In this document: positions 9,142-17,959 of the stretch, one piece after another
Layout: each line of letters starts with the position of its first letter
Position numbering within the stretch: position 1 is the first letter of the stretch
From: Enhygromyxa salina
GTDB taxonomy: Bacteria; Myxococcota_A; Polyangia; Nannocystales; Nannocystaceae
Assembly (NCBI RefSeq): GCF_000737335.2
Contig: NZ_JMCC02000002.1
Location: 1 to 64,000, forward strand
Reading direction: 5' to 3'
Length of the DNA stretch: 64,000 nt
Position numbers and translations under genes: made by a program
The notes under the pieces: model-generated
Databases searched by the model: none
Told to the model about the DNA's origin: nothing
The model's input: only the letters and a program-made list of their open reading frames with translations

Positions 9142-11703
9142 TCAGCGGACGCGGGCGGCCGGATCGACGCGGGTGAGCTGCTCGAGCGCACCAGCGACGA
9201 CCTTGTCGTGCAGGGCCTGAACTTCTGCATCGGTGACGGAGCGCTGGCCTGCACGATAGTTGAGCCGCAGCAGCAGGGCGTGGCGGCCAGCTTCGACGCC
9301 CGCGCCGCGGTAGTCCTCGATCAGCTCGATCGGGCGCCGGGGCTCGTCGGCGTTGGCCAATCGGGGTGGATCGTCGGTGCTCGAACCGGAGTCGGCGGCG
9401 GCGCTCGTGAGGGCGGCCAAGACCGCTGCGCTAGAAATGCGCTGGTCGAGATCCAGCGACAGGTCGCGGGTCGTTCCGGGGAACCGGGCGACGTCTGCAA
9501 ACTGCACGGTTGGCAGGGGCGGCAGGGCCTCGAGCCACAGCTCGCCATAGCCAAGCTCGTGCTCGCTGAGGTCGCGCGCGGCCAGCAAGTCGGGGTGCAG
9601 CTCCCCAGCAACGCCGACCTGTCGATCCCCGATCCACAGCCCCACTTGCACGCCCGGGTGCAGCCACGTCCGGGGCTGCGCCGGGGCGCGGAGCTGCGCG
9701 TGCAGGCCCACGCGGGCGAGCGCAGCCGACAGATCACGAGTTACCGCGCGGGCGAGCTCGCCGGCTGGCGCCGAGCCACTCGCACGCTGGGCCCGAATCG
9801 CCGCGGCGCGATAGGGCTCGGTTGGCAAGCAGCGATCGATCTCGGCGGTTGGACCGGTGGGCTCGGCCGCCTGGTCGCTGGTGAGCGGCCACAGATACAC
9901 GCGGCCAACCTCGAACAATCCGAGCGCGCGAGTGTGGCGGCCAAGGTTGTACGCGACGGCGTCCAACAAGCCGGGCAACAGGTGCGGGCGCATGCAGCCC
10001 TGCTGGAGCCGCATCGGGTTGACCGGGCGGACCAGCTGGGTCGGCTGAAAGTCGTCTGGCGAGCGAGGGGGCTCTGCCTCAGAGGCGAACAGCATGGCCT
10101 GATCTTCGGCGGTGAACGCCAGCGACACATGCTCGTGGAGATCGTTGGCGCGCAGCCCGTCTGTCAGAGCATCGGCGAGCCGCCGGACGGGATCCTCGGG
10201 CAGCACCATGAGCTCCTCGGGCGAGCTCGAGTGCCGCGCCGGGAGCTCGTCGAGGCCGTGGTGGCGCATGACCTCTTCGATGAGATCCACGTTGCGGCCC
10301 AGGTCCGGCCGGAAGCTGGGTGGCTCGCAGCGCCACGCCTGGGCGTTGCTCTGATCGAGCGTGACGCCCAGCCCTTGTAGGATCCGTGCGATCTCGTCGG
10401 CCGCGATGTCCATGCCGAGCAGGCGGCCGACGTGGTCGGGATCGAGGGTGATCGGCGCCGGCACAGGCAGCTTGGCCTGCGCGTCACAGTAGGCGACGCA
10501 GCGGGCTCCGCTGATCTGGTGGAGCAGCGAGACCGCCCGCGCCGCGGCCAGCTCGAGCTGCCCGGCGAAGTCGACCTGTCGCTCGAAGCGGTGGCTGGAG
10601 TCGGTCCGCAGCGCGTAGCGGCGGGCGCTGCGACGGATCGCCCGCGGCTCGAAGAACGCGACCTCCAGCAAGAGCCGCGTGGTCCCTTCGCCGACCATCG
10701 AGCCTTCGCCGCCCATGACCCCGGCGAGCGCCTGGGGGGCCTTTGCGTCGGCGATGACCAGGTCGTCGTCGCTCAGCTCGAGCTTGATGCCGTCGAGGGT
10801 GGTGATCGGCTCGCCCGCGGTCGCGGTGCGCACGACCACGCGCTCGCCGTCTAGCCGCTGGCGATCGAAGGCGTGCATGGGCTGGCCCGTCTCGAACAGC
10901 ACCAAGTTGGTGACGTCGACGACGTTGTTGCGCGCGCGCAGGCCCACGCGATGCAGCCGCACGCGCAGCCACAGCGGCGACGCGCCCACGCTGCAGTCCT
11001 CTAGCGCATAGCCCAGGTAGCGCGGGCAGCGATCCCCGGCCTCGAGGGTGACGAGCTCGGGCATGGCCTTCGCCGTGTCGGGCACGGGCACGGGCACAGC
11101 TGGCAGGGTGAGCTCGCAGCCAAGCGCGAGCGCGAGGTCGCGGGCGACCCCGAGGTGCCCGAGCGCGTCGGGCCGGTTGGGGGTGACCGAGATCTCGATG
11201 ACCGCGTCACGAATCCCGGGCACCAGATCCTGCAGCAGCGCGCCGGGCTCCCACTCGCGGGGCAAGACCAAGATGCCCTCGCCGTCGCTGCCGATCCGCA
11301 GCTCGGTCTCCGAGCAGATCATCCCGTTCGAGACCACGCCACGCAGCTCTCGCTCGCTCAGCTCGAGGCCGTCGGGCAGCACCGCGCCGACCGGGGCGAA
11401 CGCGACCTTGCCTCCAACCGGCGGCAGGTTGGACGCGCCACACACGACCTGGATCGTGCGCGCGCCGTCGAACAGCTGGACGATGTTGAGCTTGCTGGCG
11501 TCGGGGTGCGGTGTGACCTCGTCAACGCGACCGACGATGATCTTGGGTAGCTCGAAGTATTCGATCCCCTCGACCTCGAGCCCGAGGTTGGTCAGGCGCG
11601 CGGCGATGTTGACGGCGCTAAATGGGTCGTCGGCGCGAAACGGGGGGGACACGTCGAGCGGACGCCCGAGCAGCTCGCTGAGCCAGGTGCATGAGAGCAG
11701 CAT
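9142..11703 (-). CDS. pheT: Phenylalanyl-tRNA synthetase beta subunit
   Basis: An 853-residue protein with the full bacterial PheT order. The N-terminal MLLSCTWLSELLG is followed by a tRNA-binding (EMAP/OB) domain at about 45-160 (IIVGRVDEVTPHPDASKLNI, VVCGASN), the B3/4 editing domain with M-H-A-F-D at the end of its segment, the B5 domain, the catalytic-like core and a C-terminal anticodon-binding FDX-ACB domain (FPGTTRDLSLDLD ... ALLLRLNYRA). It pairs with PheS as an alpha2-beta2 enzyme charging tRNA-Phe and editing Tyr. It is slightly longer than the usual 790-800 residues because of loops such as DSGSSTDDPP and the inserts near the editing domain. It lies 45 nt downstream of pheS in the same operon. 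Confidence 0.97.
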   Translation of the reverse strand: MLLSCTWLSELLGRPLDVSPPFRADDPFSAVNIAARLTNLGLEVEGIEYFELPKIIVGRVDEVTPHPDASKLNIVQLFDGARTIQVVCGASNLPPVGGKVAFAPVGAVLPDGLELSERELRGVVSNGMICSETELRIGSDGEGILVLPREWEPGALLQDLVPGIRDAVIEISVTPNRPDALGHLGVARDLALALGCELTLPAVPVPVPDTAKAMPELVTLEAGDRCPRYLGYALEDCSVGASPLWLRVRLHRVGLRARNNVVDVTNLVLFETGQPMHAFDRQRLDGERVVVRTATAGEPITTLDGIKLELSDDDLVIADAKAPQALAGVMGGEGSMVGEGTTRLLLEVAFFEPRAIRRSARRYALRTDSSHRFERQVDFAGQLELAAARAVSLLHQISGARCVAYCDAQAKLPVPAPITLDPDHVGRLLGMDIAADEIARILQGLGVTLDQSNAQAWRCEPPSFRPDLGRNVDLIEEVMRHHGLDELPARHSSSPEELMVLPEDPVRRLADALTDGLRANDLHEHVSLAFTAEDQAMLFASEAEPPRSPDDFQPTQLVRPVNPMRLQQGCMRPHLLPGLLDAVAYNLGRHTRALGLFEVGRVYLWPLTSDQAAEPTGPTAEIDRCLPTEPYRAAAIRAQRASGSAPAGELARAVTRDLSAALARVGLHAQLRAPAQPRTWLHPGVQVGLWIGDRQVGVAGELHPDLLAARDLSEHELGYGELWLEALPPLPTVQFADVARFPGTTRDLSLDLDQRISSAAVLAALTSAAADSGSSTDDPPRLANADEPRRPIELIEDYRGAGVEAGRHALLLRLNYRAGQRSVTDAEVQALHDKVVAGALEQLTRVDPAARVR

Positions 11704-11748
11704 CTGTAATTCCGATGATTGTGATGAACGCTGAACGAGATCAGCGGA

Positions 11749-12837
11749 TCAAGGTGAGGTGAATTGCTCGAGGACCCGCAGGTCGCCCTCGAAGTTGTGA
11801 CGCAGGTGCGAGATCCCATGGCGCAGCATGGCCATGCGATCGATGCCAAACCCAAACGCCCACCCGGTGTACACAGTTGGGTCGATCCCGCACTGCTCGA
11901 GCACGGCGGGGTGGACCATGCCGGAGCCGCCCAGCTCGATCCACCCGGACTGCTTGCACAGCCCGCAGCCATGGCTGACTTGGCCGTCAAAGCAAAACGC
12001 GCACTGCATGTCGAACTCGGCGCCGGGCTCGACGAAGGGGAAGTACGAGGGCCGAAACCGGACCGCGAGGCCCTCGCCGAAGAACGCCCCAACAAAGCGA
12101 TAGAGCGTGGCTTTGAGGTCCGCCATTGTCACGTTGCGATCCACATACAGGCCCTCGATCTGGTGGAACATGGGGCTGTGGGTGGGATCGTCGTCGCGCC
12201 GGAAGGTGGTGCCTGGCGCGATGATGCGGACCGGCGCGCCGTAGCGGAGCATGGTCCGGGCTTGGACCGGCGAGGTGTGCGGGCGCAGGACCAGCGACGG
12301 CGCACCCTCGCGTGGGTCGTGCTCCGGGCGGGCAATGAAGAAGGTGTCCTGCATGTCCCGCGCAGGGTGGTCAGGCTGGATGTTGAGCTTGTCAAAGCTG
12401 TAGAGCTCGGCCTCGACGTGGGGCCCGTCGACGACGTCGAAGCCCAGCCGCCGAAACACCTGCTCGAGCTCGCGGCGGGTCTGGGTGATCGGGTGCAGGG
12501 TGCCGGGCCGGGGGGGATCGGGCACGAAGGTCAGATCCACGTGGCGGCTCAGGTCGAGCTCGCGGGCCGCTTGGGCGAGCGCGAGCTTGCGACCGGCGAG
12601 GCCCTCGTCGATCGCCTGCTTGACCCGGTTGAACGCCTGGCCCAGCTCCTTGCGCTGCGCGGGCGGGACCTTGCCCATCAGCGAGCGGAGCTTGGTGACG
12701 GCGCCGTTCTTGCCGAGGAACTGAACCTGAAGATCGTAGAGCTGAGTCTCGCTGCTGACCTGCGGGAGCGCGGACTCGAAGGCGAGCAGCGCGGCGTCGA
12801 GCTGCTCTTGCGGCGATGCGGTTGCGTCTGCGGCCAT
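11749..12837 (-). CDS. pheS: Phenylalanyl-tRNA synthetase alpha subunit
   Basis: A 362-residue class II synthetase subunit. The N-terminal coiled coil (residues 1-95) contains VQFLGKNGAVTKL and the GKVPPAQRKELGQAFN helix. The catalytic domain shows HPITQTRRELEQVFRRLGF, the motif 2 region HTSPVQARTMLR ... FRRDD...SPMFHQIEG, and motif 3 WAFGFGIDRMAMLRHGI. It binds ATP and phenylalanine and forms the active site with PheT. The ATG at 12837 is taken as the start; a TTG four codons upstream in frame is possible. No leader-peptide attenuator was recognised in the 60 bp between pheS and the divergent cyclase relic. Confidence 0.96.
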   Translation of the reverse strand: MAADATASPQEQLDAALLAFESALPQVSSETQLYDLQVQFLGKNGAVTKLRSLMGKVPPAQRKELGQAFNRVKQAIDEGLAGRKLALAQAARELDLSRHVDLTFVPDPPRPGTLHPITQTRRELEQVFRRLGFDVVDGPHVEAELYSFDKLNIQPDHPARDMQDTFFIARPEHDPREGAPSLVLRPHTSPVQARTMLRYGAPVRIIAPGTTFRRDDDPTHSPMFHQIEGLYVDRNVTMADLKATLYRFVGAFFGEGLAVRFRPSYFPFVEPGAEFDMQCAFCFDGQVSHGCGLCKQSGWIELGGSGMVHPAVLEQCGIDPTVYTGWAFGFGIDRMAMLRHGISHLRHNFEGDLRVLEQFTSP

Positions 12838-12900
12838 GAGTTGCCGCAATCTATACGGGATTGGCTCGGAGTTCTATTACCCGCCACGACGGCGGCTGGG

Positions 12901-13686
12901 ATGGTCTGCGGCATGGCGGCGCCCAGCGTCGAGCCCGAGCAGCTGAGCGCGTTCCTGGACCGGCACCCGTGGCCGCCGCACATGCTGGCAGGCCAGCGCG
13001 CGCCGCTCGAGTTCCTGTGGCGCTTCGAGGTTGACGCGCCGCTCGCCCGCATGTGGCCGATGCTGATCGACACCTCGCGCTTCAACCGGGCGCTGGGCCT
13101 GACCGGGATGGACTACGAGGAGCGCGGCGGCCAGCTGCATGTGACGGTGGTCAACGGCGGGTTTCGCCAGACCTGGGTCGAGGTGCCCTGGCAGTGGATC
13201 CACGGGCGCCACATGGAGGCCGTGCGCGACTACAGCGAGGGCTTTGGGCGCTGGTTCGGGCGATCTACGAGGTCGTCGAGGTCCACGACTCGAGCTCTGT
13301 GCTGCTTGTCTACTTTGGCTGGATCCCGCGCGGGTGGCTGGGCGAGAAGATCCACGTGAGGACCTCGACATTCGCGTGCGGGTGTCGCTGAATCGCGGGT
13401 CGTGTATTGCGGTGCGGTTCAACACCGAGATCGATTGCTTTGGCAACGCGGTGAACCTCGCGGCCAAGCTGCAAGGCAGCGCGGGGGCGGGGCAGGTGAC
13501 CTTCTTGGCCGCGGTTCGGGATGCGCCCGGTGTGAGTCAGGCGCTCGCGGAGCTGGGGGTGGAGGTCGAGTCGCTGACGGTGTCGACCTGCCGGCGCTCG
13601 GGGGGGAGATCGAGGTGCTGCGGTGGACGGCGGAGGACGGCGTGGACCCGGCCCACTCGCAGGCGATGCCTGTTTCGCGGGGGTGA
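12901..13686 (+). pseudogene. Class III adenylate/guanylate cyclase relic (DUF5939-cyclase type), multiply frameshifted
   Basis: Four fragments in shifting frames form one eroded gene. From ATG 12901, or 12913, the first 115 residues (MAAPSVEPEQLSAFLDRHPW ... GFGRWFG) read cleanly. Near 13258 the frame shifts to RAIYEVVEVHDSSSVLLVYF-GWIPRGWLGEKIHV. Near 13355 another frame gives DIRVRVSLNRGSCIAVRFNT, E-I-D-C-F-G-N-A-V-N-L-A-A-K-L-Q, which matches the C-terminal half of a nucleotide cyclase domain. A last shift near 13600 leads to GGEIEVLRWTAEDG and a stop. The central part between IHV and DIRVRV, including the metal-binding aspartates, is deleted. The family combines an N-terminal SRPBCC-like DUF5939 region with a cyclase. 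It cannot be functional as read. Confidence 0.8.
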
Positions 13687-13791
13687 CCGCTCTGGGGTCG
13701 CGGACTCAGCGCTGGCGGAGGGGGCCACGCCGTGTTGTTCTTCGAGCTGGCAGTGTCATCGTGCTACACGGGCTGTCAGCCGGGATTCTCC

Positions 13792-15108
13792 ATGGAAAAA
13801 GACCGCCGCCGCTACTTGTTCAACCGATGCAAACCCGACGTCGCGCTGCGCCCGAGTGACGATCGCTACATCGACCTCGACGCGCGCCGGGTCCGGGGCG
13901 TCGATTGGGTGGCGCGGCTGGCCTCGCGGATCGAGCTGTCGGACGCGCCGACCTGCCAGCTGTTCACGGGGTTGCCTGGGTCGGGGAAGTCGACGGAGCT
14001 GCTGCGCCTCGCCGAGCGCCTCGAGCTCCGCGATGGGGCCAACCTGTTGGCTGTGGTCGTGTCTGCGGAAGAGGTGCTCGACCTGCTCGGGCCGATCGAT
14101 GTGCCCGACATCGTGCTCGCCGTGGTGTCCGCCTGCGAGCGCACCCTGCTCGAGGCCGAGGGCAAGGACCCCGAGACCGCGATGGAGATCGGCTACTTTG
14201 CGCGACTGTGGGCGTGGCTGACGCGAACCGACGTCACCTTCACCCGGGCGGAATTCTCGGTTGAGAAGGTTGGCAGGCTGACCGCCGAACTCAAGACTCG
14301 CCCCAACCTGCGGCAGCGTTTCCGCGAGACGATCGGCGTCCACCTCAACCGGTTTCTCGCCGAGGTTCGTGACGAGCTCGAGGTCATGCAAGGTCGCGCG
14401 GTGGCGCTTGGGCATGCCGGGCTGGTCGTGATCGTCGACTCGCTCGAGAAGCTCCGCGGAACCAGACCCACGAGGGATCAAGTGCTCGCCAGCGCAGAGC
14501 GGGTGTTCTCGGACGGCGCGCCGCATCTGCAGCTGCCGGTCCACACGCTGTACACGATTCCAACTGCGCTGGTGTCTCGCAAGCGCTTCGCCCAGGTCGA
14601 CTTCATTCCAATGATCAAGCTGCACCAGCATCCGCACGACGGCGGCGGGCGCTTCCAAGACGGATACGACGCCGCCATGCAGTTGCTGCTGCAGCGGGTG
14701 CCCGAGCGTGATCTGGCCGAGCTGTTTGGGGCCAACACCGAAGCGCGGGTCGAGCAGCTGATCGAGTGGTCGGGCGGATACCCGCGCGAGCTGGTTCGCC
14801 TGCTCCACGATTCATTGTTGAGCGAGACGATCCCGCTGAGTGACAGCGACTTTCGTCGCCTGCTCAACGAGGTCGGGGATCAGTACCGCAAGCTGATCCC
14901 CGCCGACGCCTTTCCGTGGCTCGCCCGGGTGGCCACCGAGCGCTACCTGACCGTGGATACGGAGGCACAGCGGCAGACGGCCGATGCCATGCTCGCCCAC
15001 AACGTGGTGCTGCGTTATCTCAACGACCAGGACTGGTTTGATCTACACCCGTCAGTTCGGCAGATCCCCGGAGTGGCCGCGGAGATCCAGCGCTTGATTC
15101 GCCCATGA
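13792..15108 (+). CDS. P-loop ATPase (STAND/AAA-like)
   Basis: A 438-residue protein starting MEKDRRRYLFNRCKP. Walker A is FTGLPGSGKSTELLRLA near residue 65 and Walker B is GLVVIVDSLEKL near residue 210, with a following SAERVFSD...HTLYTIP sensor region. The C-terminal third is helical, with a winged-helix-like end (WLARVATERYL ... VVLRYLNDQDWFDLHPSVRQ), as in STAND or ATPase switch proteins. The frame is open upstream to 13732, but the ATG at 13792 gives the better start. The stop overlaps the ATG of the TPR gene (ATGA), so ATPase and TPR protein are made together, suggesting a sensor/effector pair. Family members are usually uncharacterised; the substrate is not identifiable. Confidence 0.7.
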   Translation: MEKDRRRYLFNRCKPDVALRPSDDRYIDLDARRVRGVDWVARLASRIELSDAPTCQLFTGLPGSGKSTELLRLAERLELRDGANLLAVVVSAEEVLDLLGPIDVPDIVLAVVSACERTLLEAEGKDPETAMEIGYFARLWAWLTRTDVTFTRAEFSVEKVGRLTAELKTRPNLRQRFRETIGVHLNRFLAEVRDELEVMQGRAVALGHAGLVVIVDSLEKLRGTRPTRDQVLASAERVFSDGAPHLQLPVHTLYTIPTALVSRKRFAQVDFIPMIKLHQHPHDGGGRFQDGYDAAMQLLLQRVPERDLAELFGANTEARVEQLIEWSGGYPRELVRLLHDSLLSETIPLSDSDFRRLLNEVGDQYRKLIPADAFPWLARVATERYLTVDTEAQRQTADAMLAHNVVLRYLNDQDWFDLHPSVRQIPGVAAEIQRLIRP

Positions 15109-16610
15109 GGATCGGGGTCGTGTCGCTCGAGATCGGTGGGTTGCGCGAGCGGCTGCAGCCGACGATCGATCACATCGCCCAGCAGCCGGGGGCTCGCAAG
15201 CTCCGGCTTGCGTTGGACCTCTCGGACGGCTTCGTGTTTCAGGTGGTGGTCTGCAACTCGTCGCGGGCGAGCACGGCGCTGCAGCTGTGGCTGGCCGAAG
15301 TGGCGAGTCTAGATCGTGGATCGGAGGTTCCGGTCGAGCGGCTGTCGCCGTATCCCCTGGACCCGATCGCGGCTGGGCCCGCGTCGCTCGAGGCTGGAGA
15401 GCTCGTGGAGCTGGTGTTGCCGCGACTCGTGGCACCGGCTGAGGTGGGAGGGCGACTGACCTTCATCGACGCCGCGCGGGCCCGAGAGGCCGACGCAGAG
15501 GCTTGGCTCACGCTGTTCATGCGGCTCAACGAGCGTCGCAATTTGATCGCCCGCGAGCTCGGCGGGCCGCTCACGCTGCTGCTTCCGCCCACGCTCGAGA
15601 CTGATTTTGCTCGGTTTGCGCCGGACCTACGGTCGATCCGCAGCGTCGCCGTCGAAGTCGACGATCTGGACGATGCGGTCTCCGGGACGGTGTTGCTGAA
15701 TGCCTACGACGACGGCTTCGGGCGCGTGGAGGACATCCAGGCGCTCGCGGGCGAGGTCGAGCGGGCGCGCACGCAAGCCGAGGGCGGGGTGCCTGCTGTG
15801 CTTCGTATGTTGCGCGTGCTCTTGCTCCGACTCGTCGGTGCAAAGCGGCGCACTGGCGAACTCGACGAAGCGGAGCGGCTCCTCGATGAAGCTGGCGAGA
15901 TCGATGACTCGCTCGGAGACCCGAGCGGCCGGACGGCGACACAGCTGGTGCGAAGCGATCTCCTGATCGCGCGGGGCGAACTGGACGAAGCCGCCGGCCT
16001 GATCGAGTCCGCTATTGTGGCGTTGCGTGAGGCCGGGGACGCCTGGGCGCTCGCCAATGCTTGGGGGCGACTGGCGGACATCCTGGAAGCGAGGGGCGAG
16101 CTAGACGAGGCGCTCCGCATCCGGCGAGACGAACAACTGCCTGTCTACGAACGGCTCGGGGATGCGCGCTCGCGGGCGCTGACGATGGGTAAGGTAGCGG
16201 ACATCCTGCGAACGAGGGGCGAGCTAGACAAGGCGCTCCGCATCCTGCGAGACGAACTACTGCCTGTCTTCGAACGGCTCGGGGACGTGCGCTCGCGGGC
16301 GGTGACGATGGGTAGGGTAGCGGCCATCCTGTATGCGAGGGGCGAGCTAGACGAGGCGCTCCGCATCCTGCGACACGAACTGCTGCCTGTCTACGAGCGG
16401 CTCGGGGACGTCCGCGCACTCCTCGTTACCCGAGCCAACCTCGCCCTCACCTTGTCGAAACGCCAGCAACAAGCGGACTGCCCCGAGATCCACGAGCTAC
16501 TCGCGCTCGCGCTGCGGGACGCCCGGCGCCTCCAGCTGCGCGAAACCCAGCAAATCGTGCAGCTGATCCGTCAACTCGGCGGGGATCCAGACGCGCCACC
16601 ATTCACCTGA
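15105..16610 (+). CDS. Tetratricopeptide-repeat protein paired with the upstream ATPase
   Basis: A 501-residue protein with two parts. The first 215 residues form an alpha/beta region with no recognised motif (MRIGVVSLEIGGLRERLQPT; IDHIAQQPGARKLRLALDLS). The rest is TPR-like: A-x-x-x-R-T-G-E-L-D-E-A-E-R-L-L repeats and then three nearly identical 41-residue units with ARGELDEALRILRDELLPVY. TPRs bind peptides or partner proteins, and nucleotide-bound STAND-type ATPases often rely on such arrays. The ATGA overlap with the ATPase gene argues that they work as one module. No catalytic residues were recognised. Confidence 0.7.
   Translation: MRIGVVSLEIGGLRERLQPTIDHIAQQPGARKLRLALDLSDGFVFQVVVCNSSRASTALQLWLAEVASLDRGSEVPVERLSPYPLDPIAAGPASLEAGELVELVLPRLVAPAEVGGRLTFIDAARAREADAEAWLTLFMRLNERRNLIARELGGPLTLLLPPTLETDFARFAPDLRSIRSVAVEVDDLDDAVSGTVLLNAYDDGFGRVEDIQALAGEVERARTQAEGGVPAVLRMLRVLLLRLVGAKRRTGELDEAERLLDEAGEIDDSLGDPSGRTATQLVRSDLLIARGELDEAAGLIESAIVALREAGDAWALANAWGRLADILEARGELDEALRIRRDEQLPVYERLGDARSRALTMGKVADILRTRGELDKALRILRDELLPVFERLGDVRSRAVTMGRVAAILYARGELDEALRILRHELLPVYERLGDVRALLVTRANLALTLSKRQQQADCPEIHELLALALRDARRLQLRETQQIVQLIRQLGGDPDAPPFT
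16091..16419 (+). repeat. Three 123-bp direct repeats encoding TPR units
   Basis: Copies begin at GAGGGGCGAGCTAGAC, seen at 16091, 16214 and 16337, spaced exactly 123 bp. Divergence is only a few bases per copy (for example GACGAGG versus GACAAGG; TCTACG versus TCTTCG), implying recent duplication or gene conversion within the TPR gene. Confidence 0.88.
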
Positions 16611-16706
16611 CTTCGCTATGCTCCCACCAAATGGCCCCCCCGCCGAGACGACCCCAAGGACGAGACCCCGCTCGCAACCATCAACGCCGACGACCTCTGC
16701 GACGGC

Positions 16707-17442
16707 ATGACCATGGACGATTCCTTCCAGGTCATGCTGGATCTCGAGACCGGCGAGGTGAACCCTACCCATAGACCGAGACGGCGATTTCTGGAACGAG
16801 CTGGCCGAGAGCATCGACGCCAATCCAGACCGATACCGCGTGGTCGAGCAGATCGAGAGTCGGGTCCAGTATCAATGGATGAGCGAGTTCGCGGCGTCAC
16901 TCGACGACGCGCCGGACATCGCCAAGCAGCTAGGCGTGGCGCTCGAAGGGCGGGGGCCGTTCCGACGGTTTCGAGATGTCCTCGAGGGCCACCCAGATCT
17001 CCGGGCCCGCTGGAATGTCATGCGCAGCGAGCGACTGCTCGAGCGCGCGAGGGGTTGGCTCGAGGCGGAAGGCCTCCGCAATCCACTGACCCAGCCACGG
17101 GCGCTCGCGGCCCCACCTGTGCAGAGCGCCAAGCCAGCCGCGTCCCCCAAGGTCACCCTCGCGCACGTGCTCCTGCTCGGTGCGCCGGATGGCAAGACCG
17201 AGCTGGTCGATGGCCAGGTGCTGCGCACCATCACGGCCCCAGACGCCAAACAAGCCGACCAGCTCGTCCGTCGCCTGGTCAGCGACGCCTGCAAATTACA
17301 CGGCATCGCCTACCGCCGCTCGCTCATCGATGGCCGCGACAATCTGACAGTGGGCGACATCACTGTGGTCCGTCGCGGGCTCGCGGCCGATGTGTACGTG
17401 GAGGTGCCGGCTTCGATCTGGCGAGCGTTCACACCCGCTTGA
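16707..17442 (+). pseudogene. UPF0158-family gene with frameshift
   Basis: The first frame, from ATG 16707, reads DDSFQVMLDLETGEVNPT; near 16770 the reading continues one base later as IDRDGDFWNELAESIDANPD and RYRVVEQIESRVQYQW. The rest, DIAKQLGVALEGRGPFRRF-RDVLEGHPDLRARW, is a good UPF0158 match (F-x-x-x-L-D-L-E-T-G-E-V at the start, A-L-x-G-R-G-A-F-R-R-F later). A C-terminal extension of about 110 residues (KVTLAHVLLLGAPDGKTELV ... VYVEVPASIWRAF) is of unknown type. Removing one C of the CCC at 16768-16770 restores one frame, so a recent frameshift or a sequence error is possible. The 5' end is also uncertain because a C7 run lies at 16635. Function of the family is unknown. It follows the ATPase/TPR pair by about 100 bp. 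Confidence 0.62.
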
Positions 17443-17959
17443 CGAAGGTGATCAGGTCGTCGCCCTCGCGGTAGAAGTCCGCAATTCGCCCGCACTCTCG
17501 AAACCCTTGGCGCTGATACAAGCGCGTCGCCGCCTCGTACTCGGTCTGGCTGGAGGTCTCGACCCGGATGTTTTTGCCGCCGACGTCCCGAACGTGCAGA
17601 TCCAGCGCGTCACACAGCGCCCGCCCAACCCCGCGGCCCCGGGCCAGCGGCGCGACGACGATCCAATAAAGGTCAAAGGTCGTCTCGGTCATGGGGGTCG
17701 CGCCAAAGCAGACATAGCCCAAGATCGGCTCGTCCTCGCCGGCGCCAGCGGCAACCAGCACTCGATAGCTCGTGTGCTCCCCCCGGGCGAGGACCTCGTC
17801 GATCAGCTCGAGCGCGACCTCGAGCTCGGGCTCGCCAAAGTTGTCAACCGACCGCAAAAGCGCAACGAGCGGTTCCCGATCGCGGGCGAACAAGGGACGA
17901 AGCAACGGGCCGCGCGCGGCGGACCGCTTGTTGGACGATGGTGTCGACGAGCTGGACAT
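17429..17959 (-). CDS. GNAT N-acetyltransferase
   Basis: A 176-residue protein; from residue 20 it shows RPLFARDREPLVALLRSVDN, then a core YWIVVAPLARGRGVGRALCD acetyl-CoA loop (R-G-R-G-V-G-R-A-L) and the end Y-E-A-A-T-R-L-Y-Q-R-Q-G-F-R-E-C-G-R-I-A-D-F-Y. These are motifs A and B of GNAT enzymes. The ATG at 17959 overlaps the ATP-grasp gene by 116 nt; a later non-ATG start near 17905 would give a shorter protein and a smaller overlap. Coexpression with the ATP-grasp ligase upstream is likely. An amine on a peptide or small metabolite made by the neighbour is a plausible acceptor (inference). It also overlaps the UPF0158 relic convergently by 14 nt. Confidence 0.78.
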   Translation of the reverse strand: MSSSSTPSSNKRSAARGPLLRPLFARDREPLVALLRSVDNFGEPELEVALELIDEVLARGEHTSYRVLVAAGAGEDEPILGYVCFGATPMTETTFDLYWIVVAPLARGRGVGRALCDALDLHVRDVGGKNIRVETSSQTEYEAATRLYQRQGFRECGRIADFYREGDDLITFVKRV

